From contig NZ_QRBF01000003.1 in NCBI RefSeq assembly GCF_003363265.1, forward strand, positions 1 to 64,000: DNA of 64,000 bases, read 5' to 3'. The DNA comes from Dyella psychrodurans. GTDB lineage: Bacteria > Pseudomonadota > Gammaproteobacteria > Xanthomonadales > Rhodanobacteraceae. Positions 42,166 to 50,406 of this stretch are shown here, piece by piece. The notes below the pieces were generated by a model. The model ran no database searches. It was not told the origin of the DNA and saw nothing but the letters and a program-made list of their open reading frames with translations. Position 1 is the first letter of the stretch. Each line of letters begins with the position of its first letter. The position numbers and the translations under genes were made by a program.

Positions 42166-44388
42166 TCAGAAGTCCTTCTGCAGCGTCAGATACAAGCCAC
42201 GCCGCGGTCCGTACTGCGGCGCGCCCACGCCGATACCGGTGCCGCTACGCAGCCGGAATGAACGATCCAGCGCGTTGATCAGCGCAAGCTGCGTGTGGAT
42301 CTTGCCGATGCTGTCGAAGTTGAAATCGTGCGACACGTCGAAGTTGAGCTGGAAGTAGTAAGGCAACGAGAGGCCATTGGGTACCAGGCCTTCCTGCCGC
42401 AGACCGCTACCGAACAGATAGTCGGTACCCACCTTGGTATTGTCGGTGATGGCATAGGTCACGCCACCCGATGACGTCAGCTTCTGGTCGTGGTCCAGGT
42501 GAATCCAGTTGTCGGCGATGTAGGCCAGCTCGGCCGCACCGAAGTTGTATTGGCTGGTGATCACATCCTTGCCCATCGCACGACTGTAGGCGCCGTTGAA
42601 GTACGCGGTCAGCGGGCCGTGGTTGTAGGAAAGGGTGAACTCCGTGCCGCGCACGCGGCCGTACTTGTAGTTGAACGTGGAGTACACCAGCGCGGTGCCG
42701 AACTGGCCAAGATCCTGCAGGCGATCCACCTTGCGATAGTACTCATCCAGGCCCAGCGTCCAGTCCGAACCGATACTTTGCTGCACACCGACGTCGAAAT
42801 AGTTGGAGCGCTCGGTCAGGGGCGTATTGTTGCCGTAGTTCTTCACCGCGTTGGTGGTGTTCGCGAAGGCTTCGATGTTCTCGGTGGAGATCAGCTCAGT
42901 CTGCGGTGGTGTGAAGTAGCGCGAATAGCCGGCATGCACGGTGGTGCTGTCGGTAGCCTGCCATAGCAGACCCACGCGCGGGCTCAGCTGGCTCTCCTCG
43001 CGGAATGCGGTATAGCGGTCACCACGCAGGCCGTAATTGAGGGTGAGGGTATCGCTGATGTCCCACTCATCCTGCAGATAGAGCGCCTCCGTCTTCGCGA
43101 GAATGCGATCGCCCGTGGAAATATTGAACGGTACCGTGCTGGCCTGACTGCCGTCGGGATTGGTCGGAAACACCAGCGAATTGGTGCTGGTCGTGGCGCG
43201 ATCGAATTCGTAGTACAGGCCATAGCGCAAGGTGTGCGAACCGCCCCACGGCGTGGCGAAATCCGCCTGCAGGGTCGAGGCGCGGTCGCCCTGATTGATC
43301 TGACCGGCCACGCCATTGAACATCAAATCGCCGATGTCGTCGGGGTAATACTGCAAGCCGCTGAAACGCTGCCCCACCGACACCTGATAGGAGGTATCGC
43401 CGAACTTGCTCTGCAACGTCACCATGCCGAAACGTGTCTGCTCGTCCTGGCGCTCGTTCAAGTTGGCGGAGTTGAAATGGGTCACATCCAGATAGCCGAA
43501 ATTAGGTGTCTGGCTGGGATTGTTCGGAATCTGGAAGCGATTGTTGGTGACGCCGAACAGGAAGCTCAGGCGCGTGTCATTGTTGACCACGTAGGAGATG
43601 TCGCCGAAACCTTTCACCTGATTGGTGCGGTCGTGAATGGGGTCGCGGCTGCGCGTCGGATTCTCGATGCCGACGTTGTTTTCCATGTAGTTGCCGGTAA
43701 AGAAGTAACTCCAATTGCCGCTGTGGCCCCAGATCGACGCATACGGGTTGATGGTGCCGAACGAACCGCCGGTGATGCCCACCGAGCCACCATTGCCCAT
43801 TTCGGCACCGCTCTTGGTAGTGATGTCCACCACCGCGGCCGTGCGATCGCCGTACTGTGCCGGCAGCGCGCCGTCGAGCAATTTCACGTTCTGGATCAAG
43901 CGCGCGTCCAAGGTCTGGCCGAAGCCGGAGATCGATTCCGGCAACAGGACGCCATCGATGCGGTACTGCAGGTTGGCGTGGTCGCCGCGCACGTGCAACT
44001 GGCCATAGGAATCCTGCACGACGCCAGGCGCCTGCAGCAGTACCTGATTCAAGGGCGTGGAATCTCCCAGCGGCAGCGCCTGGATGTTCTGCGCGGTGAT
44101 CACGTACTGACTGCTGCCGGTGTCCGGCGACAACGCATTGCGCGCCTGATCCAGGGCCGCATTCACATCGACCGCACCCAACTGCTTGACCTTGTTCGGG
44201 CGGCGATTGCGTGAATCGTTGTCGTCGCTGGCGTCGTTGTCGGTCGGCTGCGCAGGGGAAGAACTTGTCGATGTAGCGGGCGCCGGTGCCGAATCGGCTC
44301 CATGAGTCGCGTTGGTTGCGGCAGCTGCGTAACCGGACGCGGCGTACAACGCGAGGCTGAGGCCAAGGGCAAGCGGAGACAATTTCAT
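42166..44388 (-). CDS. TonB-dependent receptor with acidic/Asn-rich N-terminal linker
   Basis: 740 aa outer membrane receptor. Signal peptide about 1-24 (SLALYAASGYAAAA), then a low-complexity linker of Ser/Ala/Pro and Asp/Asn (NDASDDNDSRNRRPNK). The plug begins KQLGAVDVNAALDQARNAL and includes DTGSSQYVITAQNIQALP, HVRGDHANLQYRIDGVLLP and LLDGALPAQYGDRTAAVVDI; the barrel ends YGPRRGLYLTLQKDF. It is not close to the other three receptors here. The length and the palindrome before the gene leave metal uptake open, but no histidine-rich loop typical of zinc receptors is seen. RBS GGAGG is weakly present before the ATG. Confidence 0.9.
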   Translation of the reverse strand: MKLSPLALGLSLALYAASGYAAAATNATHGADSAPAPATSTSSSPAQPTDNDASDDNDSRNRRPNKVKQLGAVDVNAALDQARNALSPDTGSSQYVITAQNIQALPLGDSTPLNQVLLQAPGVVQDSYGQLHVRGDHANLQYRIDGVLLPESISGFGQTLDARLIQNVKLLDGALPAQYGDRTAAVVDITTKSGAEMGNGGSVGITGGSFGTINPYASIWGHSGNWSYFFTGNYMENNVGIENPTRSRDPIHDRTNQVKGFGDISYVVNNDTRLSFLFGVTNNRFQIPNNPSQTPNFGYLDVTHFNSANLNERQDEQTRFGMVTLQSKFGDTSYQVSVGQRFSGLQYYPDDIGDLMFNGVAGQINQGDRASTLQADFATPWGGSHTLRYGLYYEFDRATTSTNSLVFPTNPDGSQASTVPFNISTGDRILAKTEALYLQDEWDISDTLTLNYGLRGDRYTAFREESQLSPRVGLLWQATDSTTVHAGYSRYFTPPQTELISTENIEAFANTTNAVKNYGNNTPLTERSNYFDVGVQQSIGSDWTLGLDEYYRKVDRLQDLGQFGTALVYSTFNYKYGRVRGTEFTLSYNHGPLTAYFNGAYSRAMGKDVITSQYNFGAAELAYIADNWIHLDHDQKLTSSGGVTYAITDNTKVGTDYLFGSGLRQEGLVPNGLSLPYYFQLNFDVSHDFNFDSIGKIHTQLALINALDRSFRLRSGTGIGVGAPQYGPRRGLYLTLQKDF

Positions 44389-44429
44389 TCGGGAGGTTCC
44401 GGGCGGCGTAGTCGGGGATCAAGTCCGAT

Positions 44430-44444
44430 ATGTTATAACATTTC
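44430..44444 (-). promoter_or_regulatory. Zur-like palindrome before the TonB receptor
   Basis: The perfect 12-base palindrome ATGTTATAACAT lies 42 bases before the start codon; read on the minus strand it is GGAAATGTTATAACAT. The left half equals the half-site GAAATGTTATA of gammaproteobacterial Zur boxes, but the right half follows too early, so a full box is not present. TATAAC inside it could also serve as a -10. Confidence 0.4.
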
Positions 44445-44589
44445 CGTTACAACCTAACGCCTGTACCAGAAGTCATGCCCGTGACAAACGGTAGGCCCGG
44501 AGCCCGGGTTTTCAGGGATTTACCCTGCTCTCATCGGAAGGTAACGCCCCCGGTCTATGATCCCTGGGCGCTTTAATCAGGAGCACGGT

Positions 44590-45285
44590 ATGACCGAGCC
44601 CAACCCGCCCTCAGCCCGCACCAACCTTCCCGCCGTCGTCAATCAGGATGAAGCCAGCAGCCGGGTGACCCGGGCGATTCTCGACTTCATCAGCCAGATT
44701 CCGGACAGCAAAGTGCACGGCGCTGTCGATCCGGTAGCGGAAGCGCGCCGCCTCACAGGCCGTGCCGCACAACGCGCCGCGCTCACCGCCGGCACGCTGG
44801 CACTGCCTCCGGGACCGCTCGGCTGGCTCACGATCCTGCCGGAGCTGATCTCGATCTGGAAAATCCAGGCGCAACTGGTCAGCGACATTGCCGCGGCTTA
44901 CGGCAGGCACGCCGAGCTGGGACGCGAGCAGATGCTGTGGTGTCTGTTCCGCCACACTTCTGCGCAGGCATTTCGCGATCTGGTGGTGCGGCTGGGCGAT
45001 CGCCTGATTTTCCGGCGCGTGTCCTACAGCGTGATCGAGCGCGTCGCCAAGCAGATCGGCGTGAAAGTCACGCAGCGCGCGCTGGGCGAAGGTCTGTCCC
45101 GCTGGATGCCGGTCATCGGCGCCATCGGCGTGGGTGGTTACGCCTATTACGACACGCGCCAGGTGGCCGCCACCACCATCGCCATGCTGAAGAGCGAGAT
45201 GGGCGTTGCGGACGACGAAGCGCGTAGCGAAGCGGCGGCATCGCAAGAAGTGCAGGCCCAGCGCGAACATCGCGTACAGGGATGA
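44590..45285 (+). CDS. EcsC family protein
   Basis: 231 aa, predicted soluble or peripherally attached protein with hydrophobic patches. EcsC-type features are ALTAGTLALPPGPLGWLTILPELISIWKIQAQLVSDIAAAYG in the first half and IGAIGVGGYAYYDTRQVAATTIAMLKS in the second. The name comes from a Bacillus locus linked to secretion, but the family has no known biochemical role. The ATG at 44590 is favoured, with GGAGCACGGT ahead; the frame to 44557 has no ribosome site. Divergent from the TonB receptor and 60 bases before the pteridine reductase gene. Confidence 0.86.
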   Translation: MTEPNPPSARTNLPAVVNQDEASSRVTRAILDFISQIPDSKVHGAVDPVAEARRLTGRAAQRAALTAGTLALPPGPLGWLTILPELISIWKIQAQLVSDIAAAYGRHAELGREQMLWCLFRHTSAQAFRDLVVRLGDRLIFRRVSYSVIERVAKQIGVKVTQRALGEGLSRWMPVIGAIGVGGYAYYDTRQVAATTIAMLKSEMGVADDEARSEAAASQEVQAQREHRVQG

Positions 45286-45345
45286 CGTCGCGAACCGTTT
45301 GCGTCAAGCTGCGCGCCGACACCGCTATCGCGCAGGAGCCCTGGC

Positions 45346-46092
45346 ATGAGTTCGTTCAACGAGCGCCCTGTCGCGCTGATCACCGGCGGCGCCAAACGCG
45401 TGGGCGCAGTGATCGCGCGCACCCTGCATGCAGCCGGATACGACCTGGCTGTGCATTGCCGCCATTCGGTCGCTGAAGCCGAAGCGCTCGCCGCCGAGCT
45501 TCACGCGCAACGCGCGGACAGCGTGCTCGTCATGCAAGCCGATCTGGCCGACATACCTGCCTTGTCCAAACTGGTCGAGACCACGCTATCGCGTTACGGA
45601 CGGCTCGATGCGCTGATCAACAACGCGTCGGGCTTCTATCCCACACCGATCGGCGAAGCCAATCCCGCGCAGTGGAATGAGTTGTTCGCGTCCAACGCGC
45701 AGGCGCCGTTCTTTCTCGCGCAAGCGGCATTGCCGGCGTTGCGCGCGTCTCACGGTGCCATCGTGAATCTGGTGGACATCTACGCGGAACGCGCGATCGC
45801 CAATCATCCCATCTACGTCATGGCCAAAGGCGCACTCGCTGCGATGACGCGCACGCTGGCGCTGGACCTCGCGCCCGAGATTCGCGTCAACGGTGTGGCG
45901 CCCGGCGCGGTGATGTGGCCCAGCGACGGCAAGCCTTACGACGATCAACAGGCCATGCTGGCGCGCACGCCGCTGGGACGTGCCGGCACACCCGAGGATG
46001 TCGCCAGCACGGTGCTGTGGTTGTTGCGCGATGCGCCCTTCGTCACCGGACAGATCATCCGAGTCGACGGCGGGCGCAGCGTGTCGATCTAG
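45346..46092 (+). CDS. Pteridine reductase (short-chain dehydrogenase, PTR1/FolM-like)
   Basis: 248 aa SDR protein that probably reduces dihydropterins or dihydrofolate with NADPH. The cofactor motif is TGGAKRVG followed by HCRHS, whose Arg and Ser suit NADPH; both are pteridine reductase features. The catalytic set is the Asp in VDIYAERA and YVMAK (Tyr and Lys). The C-terminal segment TPLGRAGTPEDVASTVLWLLRDAPFVTGQIIRVDGGRS is standard for SDRs. It is near folK and folB but on the other strand. Its last four bases overlap the end of the convergent DUF6159 gene. Confidence 0.9.
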   Translation: MSSFNERPVALITGGAKRVGAVIARTLHAAGYDLAVHCRHSVAEAEALAAELHAQRADSVLVMQADLADIPALSKLVETTLSRYGRLDALINNASGFYPTPIGEANPAQWNELFASNAQAPFFLAQAALPALRASHGAIVNLVDIYAERAIANHPIYVMAKGALAAMTRTLALDLAPEIRVNGVAPGAVMWPSDGKPYDDQQAMLARTPLGRAGTPEDVASTVLWLLRDAPFVTGQIIRVDGGRSVSI

Positions 46093-46949
46093 GTCCTGGA
46101 ACGGAACGCGTTTTTCAGCATGGCCTGATCGAAACCACCGCCGGCCTCGCCTTCGTCCACGTAACGATACAAGGCGACGGCGTAAACCACCTGCAGGGAG
46201 GACTGGATCATGCCCAGCAGCGCAAAACCGATCAGCGCCACGGCAACCACCATCACCAGCAGCGGAATCGAATGCGCCGTGGCGGCGGCGATGGCGAGCA
46301 ATGTCACTGCAAGAACAGCTGCCATGGTGATGAACCCGAACGCGAAACCGATGCCGGCGTTGCCGATCAGGTTTTCGCCCCAGCTTCGCCTGAGCAAATC
46401 CACGCTGCGTTGAACCGCTTCCAAAGGTCCCACGTCTTCGTTCGCCAGCACCGGCACGACAAGAAACGTCGCCACCGTCCACGCCAGGCCGATCATGCCT
46501 ATCACTATGCGACCGAGCCAACCGGCCCGCTCCTGCAGGCTGCGTAGCAGCGTGCCCACCGTCGCGGCAATGACCGCATAACCGAGAATGGACCCGAAGC
46601 GCGAGCGCGCCACCGCCAGACCTTCGGACACGCTGGCCTCGTCTCCGCGCAGACGCGCCGTCGCCACGCTGGCCAACGCCGTGTTGAAGAAAATGATGAC
46701 CGTGTACTGCGCCAGGTAAAACAGAAACAGGAACACGTAATGCGATGGAGCCACGTGGTGCGCGACGCCGTAAGCGCGTATGCGTTCGTCGTTGAGATAT
46801 TCGAAACCCACCGGCGTGAGAAACGTCGCCGCCACGATCAACGTGCAGATGCCGGACATCAACGGAAACACCAACAGCGATTTATCGGAGCGCAACACTT
46901 CCGCGCTCGCCTTAAGCAGTGCCCAACTGCGCGCAAACTTACCCGCCAT
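46089..46949 (-). CDS. DUF6159 family membrane protein
   Basis: 286 aa with about six membrane helices. Family traits are the N-terminal KFARSWALLKASAEVLRSDKSLLVFPLMSG and the central ARSRFGSILGYAVIAATVGTLLRSLQ, with SWGENLIGNAGIGFAFGF later. Two ATGs lie six bases apart (46955 and 46949); GGGGGAGGG ends directly at the first, so the second has the better spacing. Its role is unknown. It converges on the pteridine reductase gene with overlapping ends. Confidence 0.82.
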   Translation of the reverse strand: MAGKFARSWALLKASAEVLRSDKSLLVFPLMSGICTLIVAATFLTPVGFEYLNDERIRAYGVAHHVAPSHYVFLFLFYLAQYTVIIFFNTALASVATARLRGDEASVSEGLAVARSRFGSILGYAVIAATVGTLLRSLQERAGWLGRIVIGMIGLAWTVATFLVVPVLANEDVGPLEAVQRSVDLLRRSWGENLIGNAGIGFAFGFITMAAVLAVTLLAIAAATAHSIPLLVMVVAVALIGFALLGMIQSSLQVVYAVALYRYVDEGEAGGGFDQAMLKNAFRSRT

Positions 46950-47029
46950 GTTCATCCCTCCCCCGTGTGATCCCTGCTATCCAGCATAGCGCGAGCAGCG
47001 CTGCCGTGTTGCGAGAGCTTGCGCCAGTC

Positions 47030-47518
47030 TTACGCTTGCAAGGGTTCTGCAAAAAGAGGTTCGCTTTCAGCGGGAAAAGCCGCCCACAATTCCGCCATCG
47101 TGCGTCCGTTCACCGGGTGACGCAATTGGGGTGCGATGTCGACGATCGGCTTGAGGACGAACGCGTGTTTCAATTCCTTGCGCGGGATATCCAGATGCCC
47201 TGGCCCCTGAGTCACCAGATCGTCATAAAGCACGATATCCACATCGAGTGTGCGATCGGCATAGCGCGGCACATCGCGACGGCGGCCATGGCGGTCTTCC
47301 AACGCATGCAACCAGTCGTTGAGTGCCATGGGCGATAGATCCGTGTCCATGCCCACGGCGAGATTGATGAAGTCGGCACCTTTAAAACCGACGGCGGCGC
47401 TTCGATAGGCCGGCGACACATCAATTGCACCGAAGCGCGCACGCAATTCATCCAGCGCGGCGCATAGATAACGATGCGGCTCCTGATTGGAGCCCAGGCT
47501 GAGATACACGCGAGCCAT
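47030..47518 (-). CDS. folK: 2-amino-4-hydroxy-6-hydroxymethyldihydropteridine diphosphokinase
   Basis: HPPK, pyrophosphorylating 6-hydroxymethyl-7,8-dihydropterin with ATP before dihydropteroate synthesis. 162 aa, matching the family. Motifs are VYLSLGSNQEPHRYL, FINLAVGM, RYADRTLDVDIVLYDD (the magnesium Asp pair) and HAFVLKPIVDIAPQLRHP. The ATG at 47518 overlaps the folB stop (TGATG), so the two are translationally coupled. It is the last gene of the tsaD-folB-folK unit. Confidence 0.95.
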   Translation of the reverse strand: MARVYLSLGSNQEPHRYLCAALDELRARFGAIDVSPAYRSAAVGFKGADFINLAVGMDTDLSPMALNDWLHALEDRHGRRRDVPRYADRTLDVDIVLYDDLVTQGPGHLDIPRKELKHAFVLKPIVDIAPQLRHPVNGRTMAELWAAFPAESEPLFAEPLQA

Positions 47519-47877
47519 CAGCCAGGCCGCTTGCCGCGTTCGATGCGGACACCCACGGCTTTCGCGCCACGCACGGCGCCGGGCTTGGAGAGTTTCAACC
47601 GCACCCATGACACGCCGAATTCATCGCGAATGATGGCGGCGCAGCGTTCGGCCAGCGTTTCCACGAGGCCGAAGCTGGATTCGCTCACATAAGCGATCAG
47701 ACGCTTGGAGACGTCCTTGTAATTGAGCGTATGCGCGATGTCGTCGCTGGCGGCAGGTACGGTGTTGTCGAACGCCATCTCGATGTCGAACGACAAGGTC
47801 TGGCGCACGCGCCGCTCCCAGTCGTAGATGCCGATGACGGTGTCGATGCGCAGGTCTTCGATGAAAACAATATCCAT
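47518..47877 (-). CDS. folB: Dihydroneopterin aldolase
   Basis: Cleaves 7,8-dihydroneopterin to 6-hydroxymethyl-7,8-dihydropterin and glycolaldehyde. 119 aa, the usual length. Motifs are MDIVFIEDLRIDTVIGIYDWERRVRQTLSFDIEM (with the active-site Glu of the ERxxxQ box), DIAHTLNYKDV, and the Glu/Lys residues in GLVETLAERCA and LKLSKPGAVRGAKAVGV. The open frame to 48255 is a shadow of tsaD. The spacing to tsaD is 23 bases and to folK minus one base, so this is an operon. Confidence 0.95.
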   Translation of the reverse strand: MDIVFIEDLRIDTVIGIYDWERRVRQTLSFDIEMAFDNTVPAASDDIAHTLNYKDVSKRLIAYVSESSFGLVETLAERCAAIIRDEFGVSWVRLKLSKPGAVRGAKAVGVRIERGKRPG

Positions 47878-47900
47878 GCGTGCTTTGGCGTGCGATGCGG

Positions 47901-48953
47901 TCAGGCCGCGGGTGGCAGGGTTTGCAGATCCCAGCGCGGAAACACCTGCACCGATTCGTCCTGGTGCTGGCCATGCGCAAGGCGGATCGCGCCGGCAAGC
48001 GCGATCATCGCGCCATTGTCCGTGCAGAACTGCAAACGCGGAAAATAGGTCTTGAAGCCATCCTTCGCGCCGGCCGCCGCCAGTTCCTCGCGCAGGCGCC
48101 GATTGGCGCCGACGCCGCCGGCGATCACCAGACGCCCGGCGCCGGTTTCGGCAAGAGCGCGCCGGCATTTGATCAGCAAGGTGTCGACGATGGCTTCCTC
48201 GAAGGCCCGCGCGACGTCGGCACGGGTTTGCTCGCTCTGATCCGATTGCTGCCACGCCAGCAGCACCTGGGTCTTCAGACCCGAGAAGCTGAAGTCGAGG
48301 CCAGGGCGATCGGTCATCGGGCGCGAGAAACGGAACACGCCGGGTCGGCCGCTACCCGCCAGGGCCGCCAATGCGGGCCCGCCCGGGTATGGCAGACCCA
48401 TCAGCTTGGCGGTCTTGTCGAAGGCTTCGCCCGCCGCGTCGTCCAGGGTGTCGCCCAGAATCCGGTAATGCCCGACCGCCTGCACTTCCACCAGCATCGA
48501 GTGGCCGCCGGACACCAAAAGCGCCACGAACGGCGGTTCCGGTGGATCGTCTTCCAGCAGCGGCGCCAGGAGATGCCCTTCCATGTGATGAACACCGATG
48601 GCCGGCACGCCCAGCGCCCAGGCCATCGCGCGCCCGGTCGCCGCGCCAACCAGCAACGCCCCGACCAGGCCGGGACCGGCGGTATAGGCCACGCCGCCCA
48701 GATCGGCCGGCGTCAGTCCCGCCTGCGCCAATGCCTCGCGCACCAGCGGCAGCAGCTTGCGCACATGGTCGCGGCTGGCCAGTTCCGGCACGACGCCGCC
48801 GTAGTCGGCGTGCAGCTTGATCTGGGTGTAGAGGGCATGCGCCAGCAATCCCTGCCCGGGTGCTGCCGGCTCCCAGCGCAGCAGCGCGACGCCCGTTTCG
48901 TCACAGGACGTTTCGATACCCAGAATGGGGCGGGGAGCGGTGACGGGGGTCAT
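47901..48953 (-). CDS. tsaD: tRNA N6-adenosine threonylcarbamoyltransferase
   Basis: Transfers threonylcarbamoyl to A37 of ANN-decoding tRNAs, together with TsaB and TsaE. 350 aa, close to the E. coli 337. ASKHA fold motifs are present: [14 protein letters not shown] at the N-terminus, metal ligands in [79 protein letters not shown] and [12 protein letters not shown]. It is divergent from rpsU, a gene order conserved in many Gammaproteobacteria, and heads the folB-folK operon. Confidence 0.97.
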   Translation of the reverse strand: MTPVTAPRPILGIETSCDETGVALLRWEPAAPGQGLLAHALYTQIKLHADYGGVVPELASRDHVRKLLPLVREALAQAGLTPADLGGVAYTAGPGLVGALLVGAATGRAMAWALGVPAIGVHHMEGHLLAPLLEDDPPEPPFVALLVSGGHSMLVEVQAVGHYRILGDTLDDAAGEAFDKTAKLMGLPYPGGPALAALAGSGRPGVFRFSRPMTDRPGLDFSFSGLKTQVLLAWQQSDQSEQTRADVARAFEEAIVDTLLIKCRRALAETGAGRLVIAGGVGANRRLREELAAAGAKDGFKTYFPRLQFCTDNGAMIALAGAIRLAHGQHQDESVQVFPRWDLQTLPPAA

Positions 48954-49129
48954 GGGCTGCCGTGTGGGACAATGGGCGAGTTGGCCAGGGCTCTTTCGGT
49001 AAGGAGTCGCGCCGTGCCGAACCTCGATTCAGCTTGAAATGGTATCGGTAAAACCGGAAACCCGCATGCGCGCGCGCTGCGAGGCAGGCCCAACGGTGGG
49101 CAGGACCTGATTTTTTACCGTCCGGCACT

Positions 49130-49159
49130 TTGAAATCCTCACGGTTCTGAGGGTATACT
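49130..49159 (+). promoter_or_regulatory. Sigma-70-type promoter of rpsU
   Basis: TTGAAA at 49130-49135 and TATACT at 49154-49159 with an 18-base spacer, about 48 bases before the rpsU start codon. Both hexamers match the consensus at five of six positions. Confidence 0.75.
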
Positions 49160-49207
49160 TTGCGGCTCGCCCGCTCTGCACGGGCTTGTTTACTATCCGG
49201 AGTTTCC

Positions 49208-49423
49208 ATGCCCAGCGTAAAAGTCCGCGAGAACGAACCGTTCGAACTCGCCCTGCGCCGCTTCAAGCGTACCTGCGAAAAGGCCGGCGTCCTCGCCGAG
49301 ACCCGCAAGCGCGAGTTCTACGAAAAGCCGACCCAGGAACGCAAGCGCAAGCGCGCTGCCGCCGTGAAGCGTCACCTGCGCCGTCTCTCGCGCGACGTTT
49401 CGCGCAAGACCCGCCTGTACTGA
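49208..49423 (+). CDS. rpsU: 30S ribosomal protein bS21
   Basis: Small subunit protein bS21, placed near the platform and needed for mRNA start recognition. 71 aa, as usual, with the conserved text [27 protein letters not shown] and the basic C-terminus rich in Lys/Arg. The ATG at 49208 has a purine-rich CCGGAGTT ahead. It is the first gene of the macromolecular-synthesis cluster rpsU-yqeY-dnaG and has its own promoter. Confidence 0.98.
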   Translation: MPSVKVRENEPFELALRRFKRTCEKAGVLAETRKREFYEKPTQERKRKRAAAVKRHLRRLSRDVSRKTRLY

Positions 49424-49535
49424 GCGCCGTCCGCCCCGGCGGACCTTAGGTTCAGCCGCGTTTAGCGCTGAACTCGCAGATCGCACGCAGCCGGCGCGTC
49501 CACTCGCAGCCGCTGCCAGCTAGGCACTTGCACTG

Positions 49536-49570
49536 GCCGACGTTGCCCCGCAACGTCGGCTTTGTGCTTT
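49536..49570 (+). terminator. Intercistronic hairpin/terminator between rpsU and yqeY
   Basis: GCCGACGTTGC-CCC-GCAACGTCGGC is a perfect 11-bp stem, followed by TTTGTGCTTT. An rpsU-dnaG intercistronic terminator is well known in E. coli, where it lowers expression beyond rpsU; this would play the same part. A second small hairpin (GTTCAGC/GCTGAAC) lies at 49451-49470. Confidence 0.75.
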
Positions 49571-49586
49571 CCGAAGGAGCCTCACC

Positions 49587-50033
49587 ATGTCCCTCAAGCA
49601 GCAGCTCACCGAAGACATGAAGACCGCCATGCGCGGCGGTGACAAACACCGCCTGGGCGTGATCCGCCTGGTCCTGGCCGCCATCAAGCAGCGCGAAGTC
49701 GACGAGCGGATCGAACTGGACGACGTCCAGACCCTCACCGTGCTGGAAAAGATGCTCAAGCAGCGCAAGGATTCGGTCAGCCAGTACGCCGCCGCAGGCC
49801 GCGAAGACCTGGCGGATGTCGAGCGCGCCGAAATGGTGGTGATCGAAGGCTACCTGCCGGCCAAGCTGAGCGACGAGGAAGTCGATGCCATCATCACTGC
49901 CGCGATTGCCGAAACCGGCGCCACCAGCGCGCGCGACATGGGCAAGGTGGTCGGCGTCGTGAAGAACAAGGCCGCCGGCCGCGCCGACATGGGTCAGGTG
50001 TCCGCACGGATCAAGGCGCGCCTGGGCGGCTGA
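49587..50033 (+). CDS. GatB/YqeY domain-containing protein
   Basis: 148 aa helical protein. The family block is the N-terminal LKQQLTEDMKTAMRGGDKHRLGVIRLVLAAIKQREVDERIELDD, then YLPAKLSDEEVDAIITAAIAETGA and the glycine-containing end GRADMGQVSARIKARLG. YqeY resembles the tRNA-binding tail of the amidotransferase subunit GatB, but its function is unclear. GAAGGAG stands seven bases ahead of the ATG. It sits between rpsU and dnaG as in many Proteobacteria. Confidence 0.94.
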   Translation: MSLKQQLTEDMKTAMRGGDKHRLGVIRLVLAAIKQREVDERIELDDVQTLTVLEKMLKQRKDSVSQYAAAGREDLADVERAEMVVIEGYLPAKLSDEEVDAIITAAIAETGATSARDMGKVVGVVKNKAAGRADMGQVSARIKARLGG

Positions 50034-50145
50034 GCGCCATGAATATCCGCATGGCGCCGCACGTCCGCGTGGCGCCATGTTTACATCGCCTCCCGTTTCG
50101 TTAGGCTACGGTGTCAGCAAGGACATCGCGCAACAGGGAGCACCC

Positions 50146-50322
50146 ATGCATCTGATCAAATGGGCTGTCATCTTCGGCCTTGTCTCGCTCGTCTCCGGCT
50201 GGCTGGGCTTCGGCACCCTGTCCGGCGTGACGGGCACGATCGCCAAAGTGCTGTTCGCGATCTTCGTGATCATCTTCCTTGTCGTGATCCTGGCGGTCAT
50301 CGGCCTGATCCATCTCCTGTAA
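50146..50322 (+). CDS. DUF1328 small membrane protein (YtjA-like)
   Basis: 58 aa with two hydrophobic helices (LIKWAVIFGLVSLVSGWLGFG and FAIFVIIFLVVILAVIGLI). This is the DUF1328/UPF0391 family, often stress-induced in other bacteria. The ATG at 50146 has CAGGGAG eight bases before it; the frame to 50077 has no ribosome site. It is an unusual insert between yqeY and dnaG. The region before it (50034-50145) may carry a promoter of its own. Confidence 0.88.
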   Translation: MHLIKWAVIFGLVSLVSGWLGFGTLSGVTGTIAKVLFAIFVIIFLVVILAVIGLIHLL

Positions 50323-50406
50323 CTGTCCTCGGCCTGCTCGCCCCGCAATCATTGAGGGACGACAACACCCGATTTCCGAGCGGCGTCCGGCTAGACTAAA
50401 CGGACT

